Below are positions 9,007-20,075 of a stretch of 64,000 nt of DNA, one piece after another (the first letter of the stretch is position 1; every line of letters starts with the position of its first letter). The stretch is taken from the NCBI GenBank assembly GCA_017523925.1, contig JAFWVQ010000064.1, positions 46,237 through 110,236 of the forward strand. Reading direction: 5' to 3'. Source of the stretch: Clostridia bacterium. GTDB taxonomy: Bacteria > Bacillota > Clostridia > Christensenellales > CAG-138. The notes beneath the pieces are model-generated. The model was not told the DNA's origin. It worked only from the letters and a program-made list of their open reading frames with translations, and searched no databases. Made by a program: the position numbers and the translations under genes.

Positions 9007-10395
9007 ATGGAAATGATCTCGGGCTTCTTCTCGGTAATGATGCTTGCGGCGGCTCTTGCGCAGACACTCGCCCTGCGCGCATTCCCCATCAAGCATTTGG
9101 CACGCTCGATAAGCACCGCCATGGGCTTCGGGCGGCGGGGCGCGGGCGGCACTTCGCGCAGCGTCAAAAAGGACGGCAGCGGCACAACGCCGTTTCAGGC
9201 GATGGCGACGGCGCTCGGCGGCTCGATTGGCACCGCGAACATCGCAGGCACCGCAAGCGCGATCGCGATCGGCGGCGCGGGCGCTGTTTTCTATATGTGG
9301 CTTGCGGGCATTTTCGGCATGGCGCTGAAGTTTTCGGAGGTGCTGCTCGCCGTCAAGCACCGCGAAAAGCGCGGCGGCGAATACACCGGCGGTCCGATGA
9401 GCTATATGAGGCTTGCGCTCGGCGGGTCAAGGCATTCCTCCCCCGCCCTGTCCAAGCTTGCGGCGCCGCTTGCCGCTGCCTACGCCGTGTTCACGCTGCT
9501 TGCTTCCGCTCTCGGAACTCCGCTCGTTCAGGCAAACACAGTCGCGGGAAGCGCCGCCGAGATGCTTCGCGCCTTCGGTTCGGGCGCCGAGGGAAGCACG
9601 GTGTTCGCCGTTTCCGGGATGGTGTGCGCCGCGCTGACCGGGATAGTTGTGATCGGAGGCGCAAAGCGCATAGGAAGGATATCCGCGCTGCTCGTGCCCT
9701 TCATGGCGCTTATCTATGCGCTGGTTTGCATGATTGTGCTGATAAGGTTTCGAGCGAACGTGCTGCCGAGCCTTGCGCGGATCTTCCGTGAAGCGCTCGG
9801 CCTTCGCGCAGCGGGCGGCGGGCTCGCGGGCGCCTGCGTTTCAAGATGCATGCGCGTCGGCATCTCAAGGGGCGTTTATTCAAACGAAGCCGGCGTTGGT
9901 TCATCGGCTATGGCGCATGCCTGCGCGGATGCGAGCTCACCGATCGAGCAGGGGCTTTACGGCGTGTTCGAAGTGTTCGCGGATACGCTCGTCATGTGCA
10001 CGCTCACTGCGCTCACGGTGCTCGCAAGCGGCGTACCGCTCGACGGCGGAACGCAGGTTTCGGGCGCCTCGATCGCGCTTTCGGCGTTTTCAAGCGTGCT
10101 CGGCGAAAGAGCGGCAAGCGTGTTTCTTTCGGTTTCGCTGCTGCTTTTTGCCTACACCTCGCTTATCGGCTGGTCGGCCTACGGGCTTTCGGCGGCAAAG
10201 TATCTTTTCGGCGAAAAAGCGAAAACGCCGTTCTGCGTTGCGTTTACGCTGCTGACGGCGCTCGGTGCATTCGTTCGCGTGGATATCGCGTGGAAATGCG
10301 GCGAAATATTCAATTATCTGATGGCGGCGCCGAATGTTTTCGCGCTCTTGCTGCTGTCGAAGGAGGTGAAAAAAGAGATAGGGTTTTATGAGTAG
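9007..10395 (+). CDS. AGCS-family sodium:alanine/glycine symporter
   Basis: This 462-residue integral membrane transporter of the alanine-or-glycine:cation symporter family (AlsT/AgcS-like) imports alanine or glycine with Na+. Signature stretches include GGSIGTANIAGTASAI (about residues 75-90), GGEYTGGPMSYM (about 120-131) and SNEAGVGSSAMAHA (about 297-310). About 10-11 hydrophobic helices are visible. The N-terminus is slightly short for the family, and no convincing Shine-Dalgarno precedes the ATG at 9007. No better in-frame start exists back to the stop at 8884. The next gene is convergent. Confidence 0.88.
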   Translation: MEMISGFFSVMMLAAALAQTLALRAFPIKHLARSISTAMGFGRRGAGGTSRSVKKDGSGTTPFQAMATALGGSIGTANIAGTASAIAIGGAGAVFYMWLAGIFGMALKFSEVLLAVKHREKRGGEYTGGPMSYMRLALGGSRHSSPALSKLAAPLAAAYAVFTLLASALGTPLVQANTVAGSAAEMLRAFGSGAEGSTVFAVSGMVCAALTGIVVIGGAKRIGRISALLVPFMALIYALVCMIVLIRFRANVLPSLARIFREALGLRAAGGGLAGACVSRCMRVGISRGVYSNEAGVGSSAMAHACADASSPIEQGLYGVFEVFADTLVMCTLTALTVLASGVPLDGGTQVSGASIALSAFSSVLGERAASVFLSVSLLLFAYTSLIGWSAYGLSAAKYLFGEKAKTPFCVAFTLLTALGAFVRVDIAWKCGEIFNYLMAAPNVFALLLLSKEVKKEIGFYE

Positions 10396-10404
10396 CTTGG
10401 TTAT

Positions 10405-11256
10405 TTACAGTGTTGCGGCATAAGAGCTCAGCCATGCACCGGCAAACGCGCAGTATTCTTGATCGTCCGCGCTGAACTCAAGGAAATGGATATAGCATTG
10501 CGCCATATAGCGGCGAACCGCGCGCTCATCGAATTCACCGATTTCGGAATAACCGCGCAGGAACTCGCTTATCTCCGCATCCCTTTTCATAAACCTCTGC
10601 CCGGGGCGGCGGAAGATCGCCCAAGCGATATCGAAATCGCGTTCGCCGATGCCGGAAAGCTCGAAATCGAGGATGCCGCTTATATGACCGTTTTGCCAAA
10701 GGATATTCGCGTAATGAAAATCGCCGTGACAGAAGCATTTTGAAGTGCTATTGGGTTCGTTTTCAAAGAGCGCTTGTAAACGCGAAAGTGCGAGCTTTGA
10801 AAGCAGCTCCGCGCTCGGTGCGTGAAAGAAACGCCTGTCGGCAACCCGCTTTGCTTCGTTGATTTTCATGCCGTGCAGCTTCGCAAGGGTTCGACCGTAC
10901 TCCGCAAGGAAGCTGATCGAGCTCATATCGGCATTGTCTCCCACAATGGTCGAGAGCCTTTCGCCCACAAGCTCGAGCGTTACAGAAAAAGGCATGCCAG
11001 CAAAGCAGAAGTCTATCACCTTTGGGAAGATCGGGGAATCGAGCCGGGATAGTATGGAAACCTCGTTTTCGATATTCGCGCCGCTCTGCCGCGCCGCCTT
11101 GATATAGGCGCGGACGGTTTCGCCGCGATAGATGCCCTCGGCATGGAACACATCGTTTCCGGCGTGCGGGTATCCAAGGATACGCTTTAGCTCGAATTGC
11201 TTATAAGGAAGCGAAAACGGATCGACCGTTTCGCGCCATTTTTCGGGATGCTGCAT
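10405..11256 (-). CDS. aminoglycoside-phosphotransferase-family kinase
   Basis: This 283-residue protein kinase-like phosphotransferase belongs to the APH/choline kinase superfamily. The catalytic loop is HGDFHYANILW (about residues 175-185), and the metal-binding motif follows as GILDFELSGIGERDFDIAW. The N-lobe has the glycine/lysine region FHAEGIYRGETVRAYIK. Family members phosphorylate small molecules: aminoglycosides, choline, homoserine, methylthioribose or sugars. The substrate cannot be read from the sequence. It follows malQ by 10 bases on the same strand, which hints at a sugar or maltose-related substrate, but resistance or housekeeping roles are equally open. Confidence 0.85.
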   Translation of the reverse strand: MQHPEKWRETVDPFSLPYKQFELKRILGYPHAGNDVFHAEGIYRGETVRAYIKAARQSGANIENEVSILSRLDSPIFPKVIDFCFAGMPFSVTLELVGERLSTIVGDNADMSSISFLAEYGRTLAKLHGMKINEAKRVADRRFFHAPSAELLSKLALSRLQALFENEPNSTSKCFCHGDFHYANILWQNGHISGILDFELSGIGERDFDIAWAIFRRPGQRFMKRDAEISEFLRGYSEIGEFDERAVRRYMAQCYIHFLEFSADDQEYCAFAGAWLSSYAATL

Positions 11257-11266
11257 AGTTTCTCCG

Positions 11267-12784
11267 TTACCTGCCGTAAAGCTCGGTCAGCTCGTGAATG
11301 CGCGCGGCAAGCTTTTCGCTTGCTTCGCCGCGCTTCATACGCCATTGCCAGTTGCCATCGCTCGTTCCGGGCATATTTATGCGCGAGCCTTCCGAAAGGT
11401 TCAGCCAATCCTGCATCTGTGCAATAAAGAGGTTTGCTGTCGAAGCCAGCCCCGCACGAAGTATGGCTTCGGCAAGCCGATTTGCATTTTTGGTTTTTAT
11501 ACCGAGGTATTTTGCGATAAATGCCCGCTCGGCTTCGCCTGCCTGCTCAAGATAGAGCAAAAGCGGCGCGTTGTCGTGCGTTCCGGTGTAACAGGTGCAG
11601 TTTTTATCGTAGTTATGCGGCAGATAATCGCTCTTGCCCGAAGGATCGAACGCAAATTCAAGCACCTTCATACCGGGCCAGCCAGATTCGCGGCGCAGCG
11701 CGTGGACTTCTTCGGTCAAAAAGCCGAGATCCTCGGCGATGAACGGGAGATTCGTGAAACGCTTTTTTATTGCATCAATAAAGCCGATGCCCGGGCCCTT
11801 CACCCAATGCCCGTTTCGCGCTGTATCATCCGAAGCAGGCACCGCCCAATAGCTTTCAAGCGCACGGAAATGGTCGATGCGAACCGCGTCATAGAGCTTT
11901 TCGGCGTTCTCTATGCGGCGCGTCCACCAAGCATAGCCGCTTTTCTTCATCCTTTCCCAATCGTATAAGGGGTTGCCCCAAAGCTGGCCGTCCTCGGTGA
12001 ACGCATCCGGCGGCACGCCCGCAACGAGCGTTGGTCTGCCGTCCTTATCAAGCTGAAACTGCGCCTTGTTTGCCCAGCAATCCGCCGAATCGAGCGCACA
12101 GTAGATCGGCAGATCGCCGATGATGCCGATACCGCGCGAATTGGCGTATGACTTGACCTTTTCCCATTGGGAATAGAAAAGATGCTGCAAAAACTTATGA
12201 AACTCGATCTCAGTGTGGAGCTTTGATCCGTATTTTTCAAGCACTGACGGTCGGCGCAGCCTTGCGCCCGCATCGTCCCAAGCCTGCCAAGGCTTCATAT
12301 CAAAATGTGATTTAAGCGCCATAAACAGCGCGTAGTCCGAAAGCCACGCTTCATTTTCGGAAACAAAGCGCGAATAAGCGGAATCGTTTTGAAGCTCCGC
12401 ACGCTCAAAAGCAAGGCGCAGAAGCTTAAAACGGCCGTTATAGAGCTTTTCATAATCGATTTTGCGGTTATCCGAGCCAAAGTCGAACGCTCTCAGCTCT
12501 CGCTTTTTCAAAAGCCCATCGGCCGCAAGTGTATCGAGATCTATAAAATACGGGTTGCCGGCGAAGACCGAACAGCTTGAATACGGAGAATCGCCGAAGC
12601 CCGTCGGGTTCAGCGGCAAAACCTGCCAATACCGCTGCCCCGCTGCCGCCAAAAAGTCGATGAAATCAAAAGCTGCCTTGCCAAGCGTGCCTATCCCGTG
12701 CGCCGACGGAAGGGAAAAAACCGGCAGAAGTATGCCGGCTGCGCGTGAAAAATCGGTATTAGTATTCAAACAAACGGATCGCAT
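11267..12784 (-). CDS. malQ: 4-alpha-glucanotransferase (amylomaltase)
   Basis: MalQ is a GH77 enzyme that transfers alpha-1,4-glucan segments between maltodextrins during glycogen or maltose metabolism. The 505-residue protein is the normal bacterial length. It carries the N-terminal RAAGILLPVFSLPS block, the nucleophile region DAVRIDHFRALESYWAVPA (Asp in RIDH), the acid/base region FIAEDLGFL, and the third carboxylate region in TGTHDNAPLLLYL. The ATG at 12784 has GAAGGAAT upstream. It lies 11 bases after the topoisomerase gene and 10 bases before the phosphotransferase gene, so it is probably part of one leftward transcript. Confidence 0.95.
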   Translation of the reverse strand: MRSVCLNTNTDFSRAAGILLPVFSLPSAHGIGTLGKAAFDFIDFLAAAGQRYWQVLPLNPTGFGDSPYSSCSVFAGNPYFIDLDTLAADGLLKKRELRAFDFGSDNRKIDYEKLYNGRFKLLRLAFERAELQNDSAYSRFVSENEAWLSDYALFMALKSHFDMKPWQAWDDAGARLRRPSVLEKYGSKLHTEIEFHKFLQHLFYSQWEKVKSYANSRGIGIIGDLPIYCALDSADCWANKAQFQLDKDGRPTLVAGVPPDAFTEDGQLWGNPLYDWERMKKSGYAWWTRRIENAEKLYDAVRIDHFRALESYWAVPASDDTARNGHWVKGPGIGFIDAIKKRFTNLPFIAEDLGFLTEEVHALRRESGWPGMKVLEFAFDPSGKSDYLPHNYDKNCTCYTGTHDNAPLLLYLEQAGEAERAFIAKYLGIKTKNANRLAEAILRAGLASTANLFIAQMQDWLNLSEGSRINMPGTSDGNWQWRMKRGEASEKLAARIHELTELYGR

Positions 12785-12795
12785 TTAGTATTCCT

Positions 12796-14781
<1,986 letters not shown>

Positions 14782-14848
14782 TCAAGGGATTTTTTATCCG
14801 ATACGGATGCGGTATCCGTCCTGTTCTCTTTTTCACGGCGCAGGCGCG

Positions 14849-17800
14849 TCAGATCATGCCGAGCTGCCTGTTCACCTTATGAAGCTCGCGCCGCAGGCCG
14901 GCAATGACCTCGTCAAGCTCGGATTCACGCGCCGCCGCGTCCGCAAGCTCCTTCTCCTCGCTGCCGAGGCGCTCAAGCTCCGTTCGCGTGTTTTCAAGCC
15001 TTGCTCCAAGCCCCGAGAGCACGTTGTCCATCCTCGTTACGATGCCCACCGCGCTGTCGCTCAGCTCGCTTTGATAGCTGCCCCTGCCCTTGAGAAGGAT
15101 CACCCTTTTCGCGCCGGAAGCATCGTTTGCAAGGTAGACCTCGAAGCCGCGATAGCTGCCCACGAGCTTTTCGGTGCGGATGAACGCATGCTCCGCGATC
15201 AGCTCTATGAGCCTCTCGCCCGCCTCCCTGCGCTTGGTGAACTCCTCGTTCCAGAGCATCATGGTGAAGTTCGGGCTTGCGTACTTCTCCGCGCGGGCGG
15301 CATCGAGCTCGAGTATGCTTATTATGCGCTTGAGCTCCTCCCTTCTGCCCGGTATCTGCATCAGAAGCTGCTTCGCCTCGAGCTTTGCACGCTCCTGCTT
15401 GGTTTTGAGCATCTGCTTGCGCTGAAGCTCGGTTTCAAGCTCTATCTTGCGCTTAATAAGCGGATCGCCGACGGCGAAGGCCTTTACCTCGCTGTACGTC
15501 AGCACGATCTCGTCCACCTCGTCGCCGCTGCGGTTCACGTAGTCGCCGTTCACGATCTGGGAGATGAAGCGCTGCTTGTTTTCAAGAAGCTGCCACGAAT
15601 ACGCATCGAAGCTGCCGCTGGTGATGTAGCGATAGATCATGACCTTCTCGTTGCGGTTGCCGCGCCTGAGCATTCGTCCCTCGCGCTGGGTAACGTCCGA
15701 AGGGCGCCAGGGTATGTCCAGATGATGCACGGCGAGCAGATGCTTCTGCACGTTTGCGCCAAGTCCGAGCTTGAAGGTGGAGCCGATCAGCACCCTCACC
15801 CTGCCCTTGCGGACCTTGTTGAAAAGCGCGGTGCGCATCGCGTCGTTCAGCGCATCGTGCACGAAGGCGATCTCCTCCTGGGGCATGCCGAGCGCGATCA
15901 GCTTTTTTTTGATATCGTCGTAGATGTTGAAGCGATCCTTGGGCGTGCTCTGATCGAGGAAAACGAGCTGAGTCAGCTTTTCATGCTCGCTCCAGATCTT
16001 GAAAACGTTTTTGACGCAGGAATTGAGCTTGGAATCCGGATCGTCCTCCGCGTCCGGATCGACAAGGCGCATATCCAGCGCGGCCTTTCGTCCGTCCGTG
16101 GTGATCTTGAGCATATTGTCCTCGGTGCGCGGCACTGCGCCCTGCTTGACGATCTCCGCGCGATTTGCAAGCTCCTCGATGTATTTTCGCAGGCTCTCGC
16201 TCGCCGGCACGATGCAGTTAATGCAGTCCACGGATTGCGGAAGCTTCTTCGCCTCATCCTCCGAGTTGAAGTAGAGATCGGCGATATCCGAAAACAGCAG
16301 TGAAAGCTCGGGCAGATTGTAGTATTTGCTGAGCCTTCTGCGCAGGCGGTAGCCAACGCCGTTCGCCTCGACCTCGAATTCCTCGGTCACCTCGGAGAAC
16401 ATCTTGACCCAGTTGTCGAACTCCAGCAGATTCAGCTCGTCCATATGCTCATAGCCGAGATAGCGCTGAAGCGTGTACATATCGGAAACGGAGTTGGTTA
16501 TCGGCGTGCCTGTTGCGAAAACCGCGCCCCTGCCGCCGTGCGTGCGCTGGATGAAGCGTATCTTCGCCATAAGATCGTCGCAGCGGCGCGAACCCTTGGT
16601 ATTGAGTCCGGGGAGCGAGCCGTGCTTGGTCTCGATGCTGATATTCTTGAAGTTATGCGCCTCGTCCACGAAGATGGTGTCGATGCCGAGATCGTCGAAG
16701 AATACGGCGTCCGCCGGTATCTGCGCCTCCTCCTCCCAAAGCTTCTGGAGCCTGCGCTCGATGCGCGAGGCGTAGCGGTTCAGCACGGTGTAGGCATCGT
16801 TGTAAACGGCGTTTTTCATGCTCTCCGATATGTCGGAAAGCGCGCCGATAAGCTCCCTTTCGCGCTCATCCTTTGAAAGCGGTATCAGCGAGAAGCTGCC
16901 GTAGCCCATGAGGATGGCGTCGTAGTCGGTATTCTTGATATGATTCAGGATGCGGTTCCTTCCGGCGGGAACGAAGCTTCTGGGCTCCACCATCAGAACG
17001 TTTGCATCGGGATAAAGCTGCAGGAATTCGTAATGCCACTGCTCGAGGATATTGTTCGGAACGACGATCAGGTTGCGCTTGGAGATGCCGAGCCTGCGAA
17101 GCTCCATCGCGGCGGCGGCGAGGACGTAGGTCTTGCCTGCGCCGACCTGGTGCGCGATCAAAACGTTTTTCGAATGCACGATCCTGTTCACCGCGTCGAG
17201 CTGATGCTTTTGAAGCTTGATCTCGGGATTTTTGCCCGGAAGCAGCATCCGCGCTCCGTCGAAGCGGCGCGGCCTGATCGCGCAGAAGGCTTCGTTGTAC
17301 AGATCGAGCAGCTTCGTTCTGCGCGGCTCGTCCTTGAAAAGCCAGTACGAAAAGCGCTCGGAGATCTCCCTTGCGCGCTCCTGAGCAAGCAGGGTCTCCT
17401 CCTTGTTGACTCTGCGGACCTGGCTGTCCCTCCCGACGGGGATATCGTTGTCGTACACGGCGATATCGCGCGAATTGAGCATTCTTTCGATTATCTCGAA
17501 TGCGTCCATTCGCTCCGTGCCGTATTTGAATTTTGCGCGGGTGAACTCACGGAACTGCTTTTTGCCGTGGATAATGTAGTGGTTCGCTTCGCGAATGTAT
17601 TCAACGTTCAGCGGGATCCTGCCCGAATTGGACTTTATGCCGATGAGCGCGATTATGAAATCACGGTAGACCCAAGTGGGGATCCACGGACTGCCGATGG
17701 AGGCCTTGATCTGATTCGGCATAATGCGCTCCGGGAGCACGGCCTCGAGCGCGGCGATATTGCCGAGAAGCTCCTCGTCTCCCCCCGCCTCGAGCGCAGC

Positions 17801-18106
17801 TCTCGCCGCATCGAGCTTTTTTTGGATATTGCCCGAAAGATATTCCTCAGCGGTCACGATGCGCTCAAGCTGCGGATCGAAATAGACCGCGCTGCGCAGC
17901 AAAACACGCGCCTGCTCGCTGTCGATCTTGGCAAAATGGGCGATGATATCGAGATCCACCCTTCCAACAAGGTCGACACAGCGGTCGAGCGCGGCATGCA
18001 CGGTCATGGTTTCCGCGTTGCCCATATTAGTTTTTTGATCGTCCTCGAACAAAAAAGCCTCTCTTTCGTGCGCTTCGGGCGGTTCGCCCGGGCTAGTGCC
18101 GGTCAA
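14849..18106 (-). CDS. SNF2/DEAD-family helicase, phage- or ICE-like, no methylase domain
   Basis: This is a large superfamily 2 helicase (about 1070-1085 residues). Walker A is AHQVGAGKTYV (about residues 317-327), motif II FVDEAHNFKN (about 478-487), motif III TGTPITNS, and the C-terminal helicase motifs include GLGANVQKH and REGRMLRRGNRN (about 805), then a long coiled coil. The core closely resembles the helicase half of the roughly 2500-residue methylase-helicase proteins of conjugative elements and phages, but no N6-adenine methylase motif (NPPY/DPPY) is present. The frame opens with a TTG at 18106. A TTG at 18052 preceded by AGAGAGG is an alternative start. No phage or conjugation genes surround it. 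Confidence 0.85.
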   Translation of the reverse strand: MTGTSPGEPPEAHEREAFLFEDDQKTNMGNAETMTVHAALDRCVDLVGRVDLDIIAHFAKIDSEQARVLLRSAVYFDPQLERIVTAEEYLSGNIQKKLDAARAALEAGGDEELLGNIAALEAVLPERIMPNQIKASIGSPWIPTWVYRDFIIALIGIKSNSGRIPLNVEYIREANHYIIHGKKQFREFTRAKFKYGTERMDAFEIIERMLNSRDIAVYDNDIPVGRDSQVRRVNKEETLLAQERAREISERFSYWLFKDEPRRTKLLDLYNEAFCAIRPRRFDGARMLLPGKNPEIKLQKHQLDAVNRIVHSKNVLIAHQVGAGKTYVLAAAAMELRRLGISKRNLIVVPNNILEQWHYEFLQLYPDANVLMVEPRSFVPAGRNRILNHIKNTDYDAILMGYGSFSLIPLSKDERERELIGALSDISESMKNAVYNDAYTVLNRYASRIERRLQKLWEEEAQIPADAVFFDDLGIDTIFVDEAHNFKNISIETKHGSLPGLNTKGSRRCDDLMAKIRFIQRTHGGRGAVFATGTPITNSVSDMYTLQRYLGYEHMDELNLLEFDNWVKMFSEVTEEFEVEANGVGYRLRRRLSKYYNLPELSLLFSDIADLYFNSEDEAKKLPQSVDCINCIVPASESLRKYIEELANRAEIVKQGAVPRTEDNMLKITTDGRKAALDMRLVDPDAEDDPDSKLNSCVKNVFKIWSEHEKLTQLVFLDQSTPKDRFNIYDDIKKKLIALGMPQEEIAFVHDALNDAMRTALFNKVRKGRVRVLIGSTFKLGLGANVQKHLLAVHHLDIPWRPSDVTQREGRMLRRGNRNEKVMIYRYITSGSFDAYSWQLLENKQRFISQIVNGDYVNRSGDEVDEIVLTYSEVKAFAVGDPLIKRKIELETELQRKQMLKTKQERAKLEAKQLLMQIPGRREELKRIISILELDAARAEKYASPNFTMMLWNEEFTKRREAGERLIELIAEHAFIRTEKLVGSYRGFEVYLANDASGAKRVILLKGRGSYQSELSDSAVGIVTRMDNVLSGLGARLENTRTELERLGSEEKELADAAARESELDEVIAGLRRELHKVNRQLGMI

Positions 18107-18119
18107 CTAATGTTTATTA

Positions 18120-18920
18120 TTACACTATCGGTCGGAACGTCGGCTGCATTTTTTCGAATGTGGCGTAGTACGGTATGCCGGCCTCGAGCGCAAGCTCATA
18201 CGCTTCATCGAGCCTGCTGCCGAGCACGGCGCTCCTGTGCGCATCGGAGCCGAAGGTCACGAACTCGCCCCCGAGCGCGCGGTAAAGCTTGAGCACGTCC
18301 AGCCCCCAGCGCGCTTCGCCGCGCCAAGCGGAGGTGTTTATCTCGATGCCCTTTCCCATGGATACGAGCGTTTTGAACACGCCTGTGAACGCATGGCGGA
18401 TGAGCGGCGAAAGGTCGAGCCTCATCCTGCGATCTTCATACGGCGCGAATTTTGCAACAAAATCGTAATGCCCGAGCACGCTGATAAAATCGAACCTCGG
18501 CAGCGATTCAAGGATGGTTTCAACATACTTGAGATAGGCTGTCTGCTGAGTTTTATTCCTGTGATAATCGGGATAGTACACGTCCACCCCGTCCACAACG
18601 TGCAGCGAGCCGATGATAAAGTCGGCGTCGAAATCCGCAAGATACGCCTTCGTTTTCGCGGCGCATTCATCAAAAGGAGCCATGCTTATCTCCGCACCCT
18701 CGCGAATGCGGACGCCCTCATATGAGCCGCCGTATTCACGCAGCATATAGCGGCGCGACGCAAGATTGGCGGGAGCGAAATTTGCGCCGGGATTATCGAA
18801 ATCAACGTGATCCGTAAAGCAGATTTCCTCAAGGCCAAGCCGCGCGGCCGCCTCAAGCTGTTCACTTATGGTTGCGGTGGAATCTCCGGAAAATAAGGTG
18901 TGTACGTGGTAGTCGATCAT
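18120..18920 (-). CDS. PHP-domain phosphoesterase, histidinol-phosphatase-like
   Basis: This 266-residue PHP (polymerase and histidinol phosphatase) domain protein is close to HisK-type histidinol-phosphate phosphatases. The first metal motif is YHVHTLFSGDS (about residues 3-13), followed by CFTDHVDFD, IGSLHVVDG, LGHYDFVAK and the C-terminal FGSDAHRS. These are the usual trinuclear metal ligands. The start at 18920 places MIDYHVHT at the family N-terminus, with CGGAGGG about 8 bases upstream. No his biosynthesis gene is nearby, so the true substrate may be another phosphate ester. It sits just upstream of the helicase gene on the same strand. Confidence 0.85.
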   Translation of the reverse strand: MIDYHVHTLFSGDSTATISEQLEAAARLGLEEICFTDHVDFDNPGANFAPANLASRRYMLREYGGSYEGVRIREGAEISMAPFDECAAKTKAYLADFDADFIIGSLHVVDGVDVYYPDYHRNKTQQTAYLKYVETILESLPRFDFISVLGHYDFVAKFAPYEDRRMRLDLSPLIRHAFTGVFKTLVSMGKGIEINTSAWRGEARWGLDVLKLYRALGGEFVTFGSDAHRSAVLGSRLDEAYELALEAGIPYYATFEKMQPTFRPIV

Positions 18921-19698
18921 AAGCATGCCCTCCGATTGAACTTGTATTATAGCACAAAAAGTCAAGATATGCAATGTGTTTCTTTAAAAATTTTGTTGAA
19001 TCTAAATTGCAACTTTAACTGTCCAACCCTCAAAAGCGCAGTAATCAGGCATCCGCCGGTTCTTGCCCGAGGGCAAGAACCGCCATTTTTGCGGATAGAC
19101 CGTCGAGGATCGCTCTTGGATAATCGTTCATCCAGCGTTGTACCCTCTTTATCTCCTTACGAGTAAGCTTTCTTCCTCTATTCGATCATTATAATCTAAG
19201 CCTCATCCTTGCTCTCGTTTGCTCGATTCTGTTTGCGGCAGTTTTTTCTTCAGGCATGTTGTGATTGAAGCCTGAATCGGTTCCCCCGCTTCAAGCTCGT
19301 TCAATTGATTACTTGCTCACGTTTGACTAATTGTGTGAATTTTCGCCCGTCTCTTCTTCGGATACTTGAAATATATCGAAGGCTCTGGCTAATGCATGCA
19401 CCAGGATTTGGAAGTTTTTATGAACCGAACTAGGTTAGGTTCTCGCGTCCTTCGATGACGAGCAGAAGAACAGGCAGTAAAGCTGAACGAAAGTCTGCGC
19501 GGACAGGTCTGTCCACGCAGACGGGCAGATAATTATACCGCTTCTCCCGCGGTCAAGGTCGGGTAGTATTTTCTCACCAAGCTCGAAAATCTCCACCCTT
19601 CTCTTGACAGCAGCGGAATTGGTTCCTACGAATGGGCTGAAGTGTAACCTATGTTTGACGCCGGAACAAGCAAGTTCGAGCCTTCCGAAAAAAGGGTA
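18921..19698. other. long non-coding stretch with inverted repeats
   Basis: There is no convincing ORF, and base composition is lower in GC than the flanking genes. It holds two clear inverted repeats. GGTTCTTGCCC-GA-GGGCAAGAACC (19058-19081) is followed by GCCATTTTT and could be a terminator. A 14-base stem with one mismatch lies at 19493-19522 (GTCTGCGCGGACAG/CTGTCCACGCAGAC). A 17-base word, GGTTCCCCCGCTTCAAG, at 19279-19295 recurs exactly at 19920-19936 beyond the tRNA gene. Confidence 0.6.
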
Positions 19699-19727
19699 TT
19701 GACATAAGCCGCATTTCGTGGTAGAAT
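19699..19727 (+). promoter_or_regulatory. tRNA-Trp promoter
   Basis: Perfect -35 TTGACA (19699-19704), 17-base spacer, -10 TAGAAT (19722-19727), 18 bases before the mature tRNA 5' end. Confidence 0.85.
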
Positions 19728-19745
19728 AGCCGAAGCAACCGAATA

Positions 19746-19819
19746 GGGGTATGATGTAATGGTAACATAGCGGTCTCCAAAACCGTTCTTCTGAGTTCGA
19801 GTCTTAGTACCCCTGCCAA
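19746..19819 (+). tRNA. tRNA-Trp (CCA)
   Basis: A full cloverleaf can be folded by eye. The acceptor stem is AGGGGTA/TACCCCT, D arm ATGT/ACAT with a 7-base loop containing GG, anticodon stem GCGGT/ACCGT with loop CTCCAAA (anticodon CCA), a 4-base variable loop, and T arm CTGAG/CTTAG with loop TTCGAGT. Discriminator G and an encoded CCA end (19817-19819) are present. The D stem starts with A rather than G and the T stem contains weak pairs, so the molecule is somewhat divergent. It has its own promoter and terminator, a stand-alone unit. Confidence 0.95.
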
Positions 19820-19827
19820 GCAATATA

Positions 19828-19870
19828 AATCCGAACAAACCGCTGTTTCTCGGCGAGGTGTTCGGATTTA
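19828..19870 (+). terminator. terminator of the tRNA-Trp unit
   Basis: AAATCCGAACA (19828-19838) pairs with TGTTCGGATTT (19860-19870) around an inner structured loop, followed by ATTGTTTAC. It begins 9 bases after the CCA end. Confidence 0.8.
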
Positions 19871-19919
19871 TTGTTTACTTCGATAGATGCGGCTGTTTTG
19901 TTATTGAATTGTTTAGCGG

Positions 19920-19936
19920 GTTCCCCCGCTTCAAGT
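19920..19936 (+). repeat. second copy of a 17-base direct repeat flanking tRNA-Trp
   Basis: GGTTCCCCCGCTTCAAG matches 19279-19295 exactly, 641 bases away. The following bases (GTTCAATTGATTACTTGCT against CTTTCAATAGCTTGCTAT) are only partly similar. The rest of 19871-20075 shows no gene. Confidence 0.5.
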
Positions 19937-20075
19937 GCTTTCAATAGCTTGCTATCATATAACGAGTTATTACTTGCCGCCATTTTACCGTTTTCAGGTC
20001 GCTGCTGTCATAAGCGGGCCGTGATCCCCACGTCCCGCTGATTCTATTCCATGCACGCATCCGTGCTCACATTTC

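Noticed and set aside
16940..18292. 450-residue plus-strand open frame
   Set aside because: Antisense to the helicase and part of the PHP gene. No motif or start signal.
19626..19838. 70-residue minus-strand frame across the tRNA-Trp gene
   Set aside because: It overlaps the tRNA and its promoter and shows no family resemblance.
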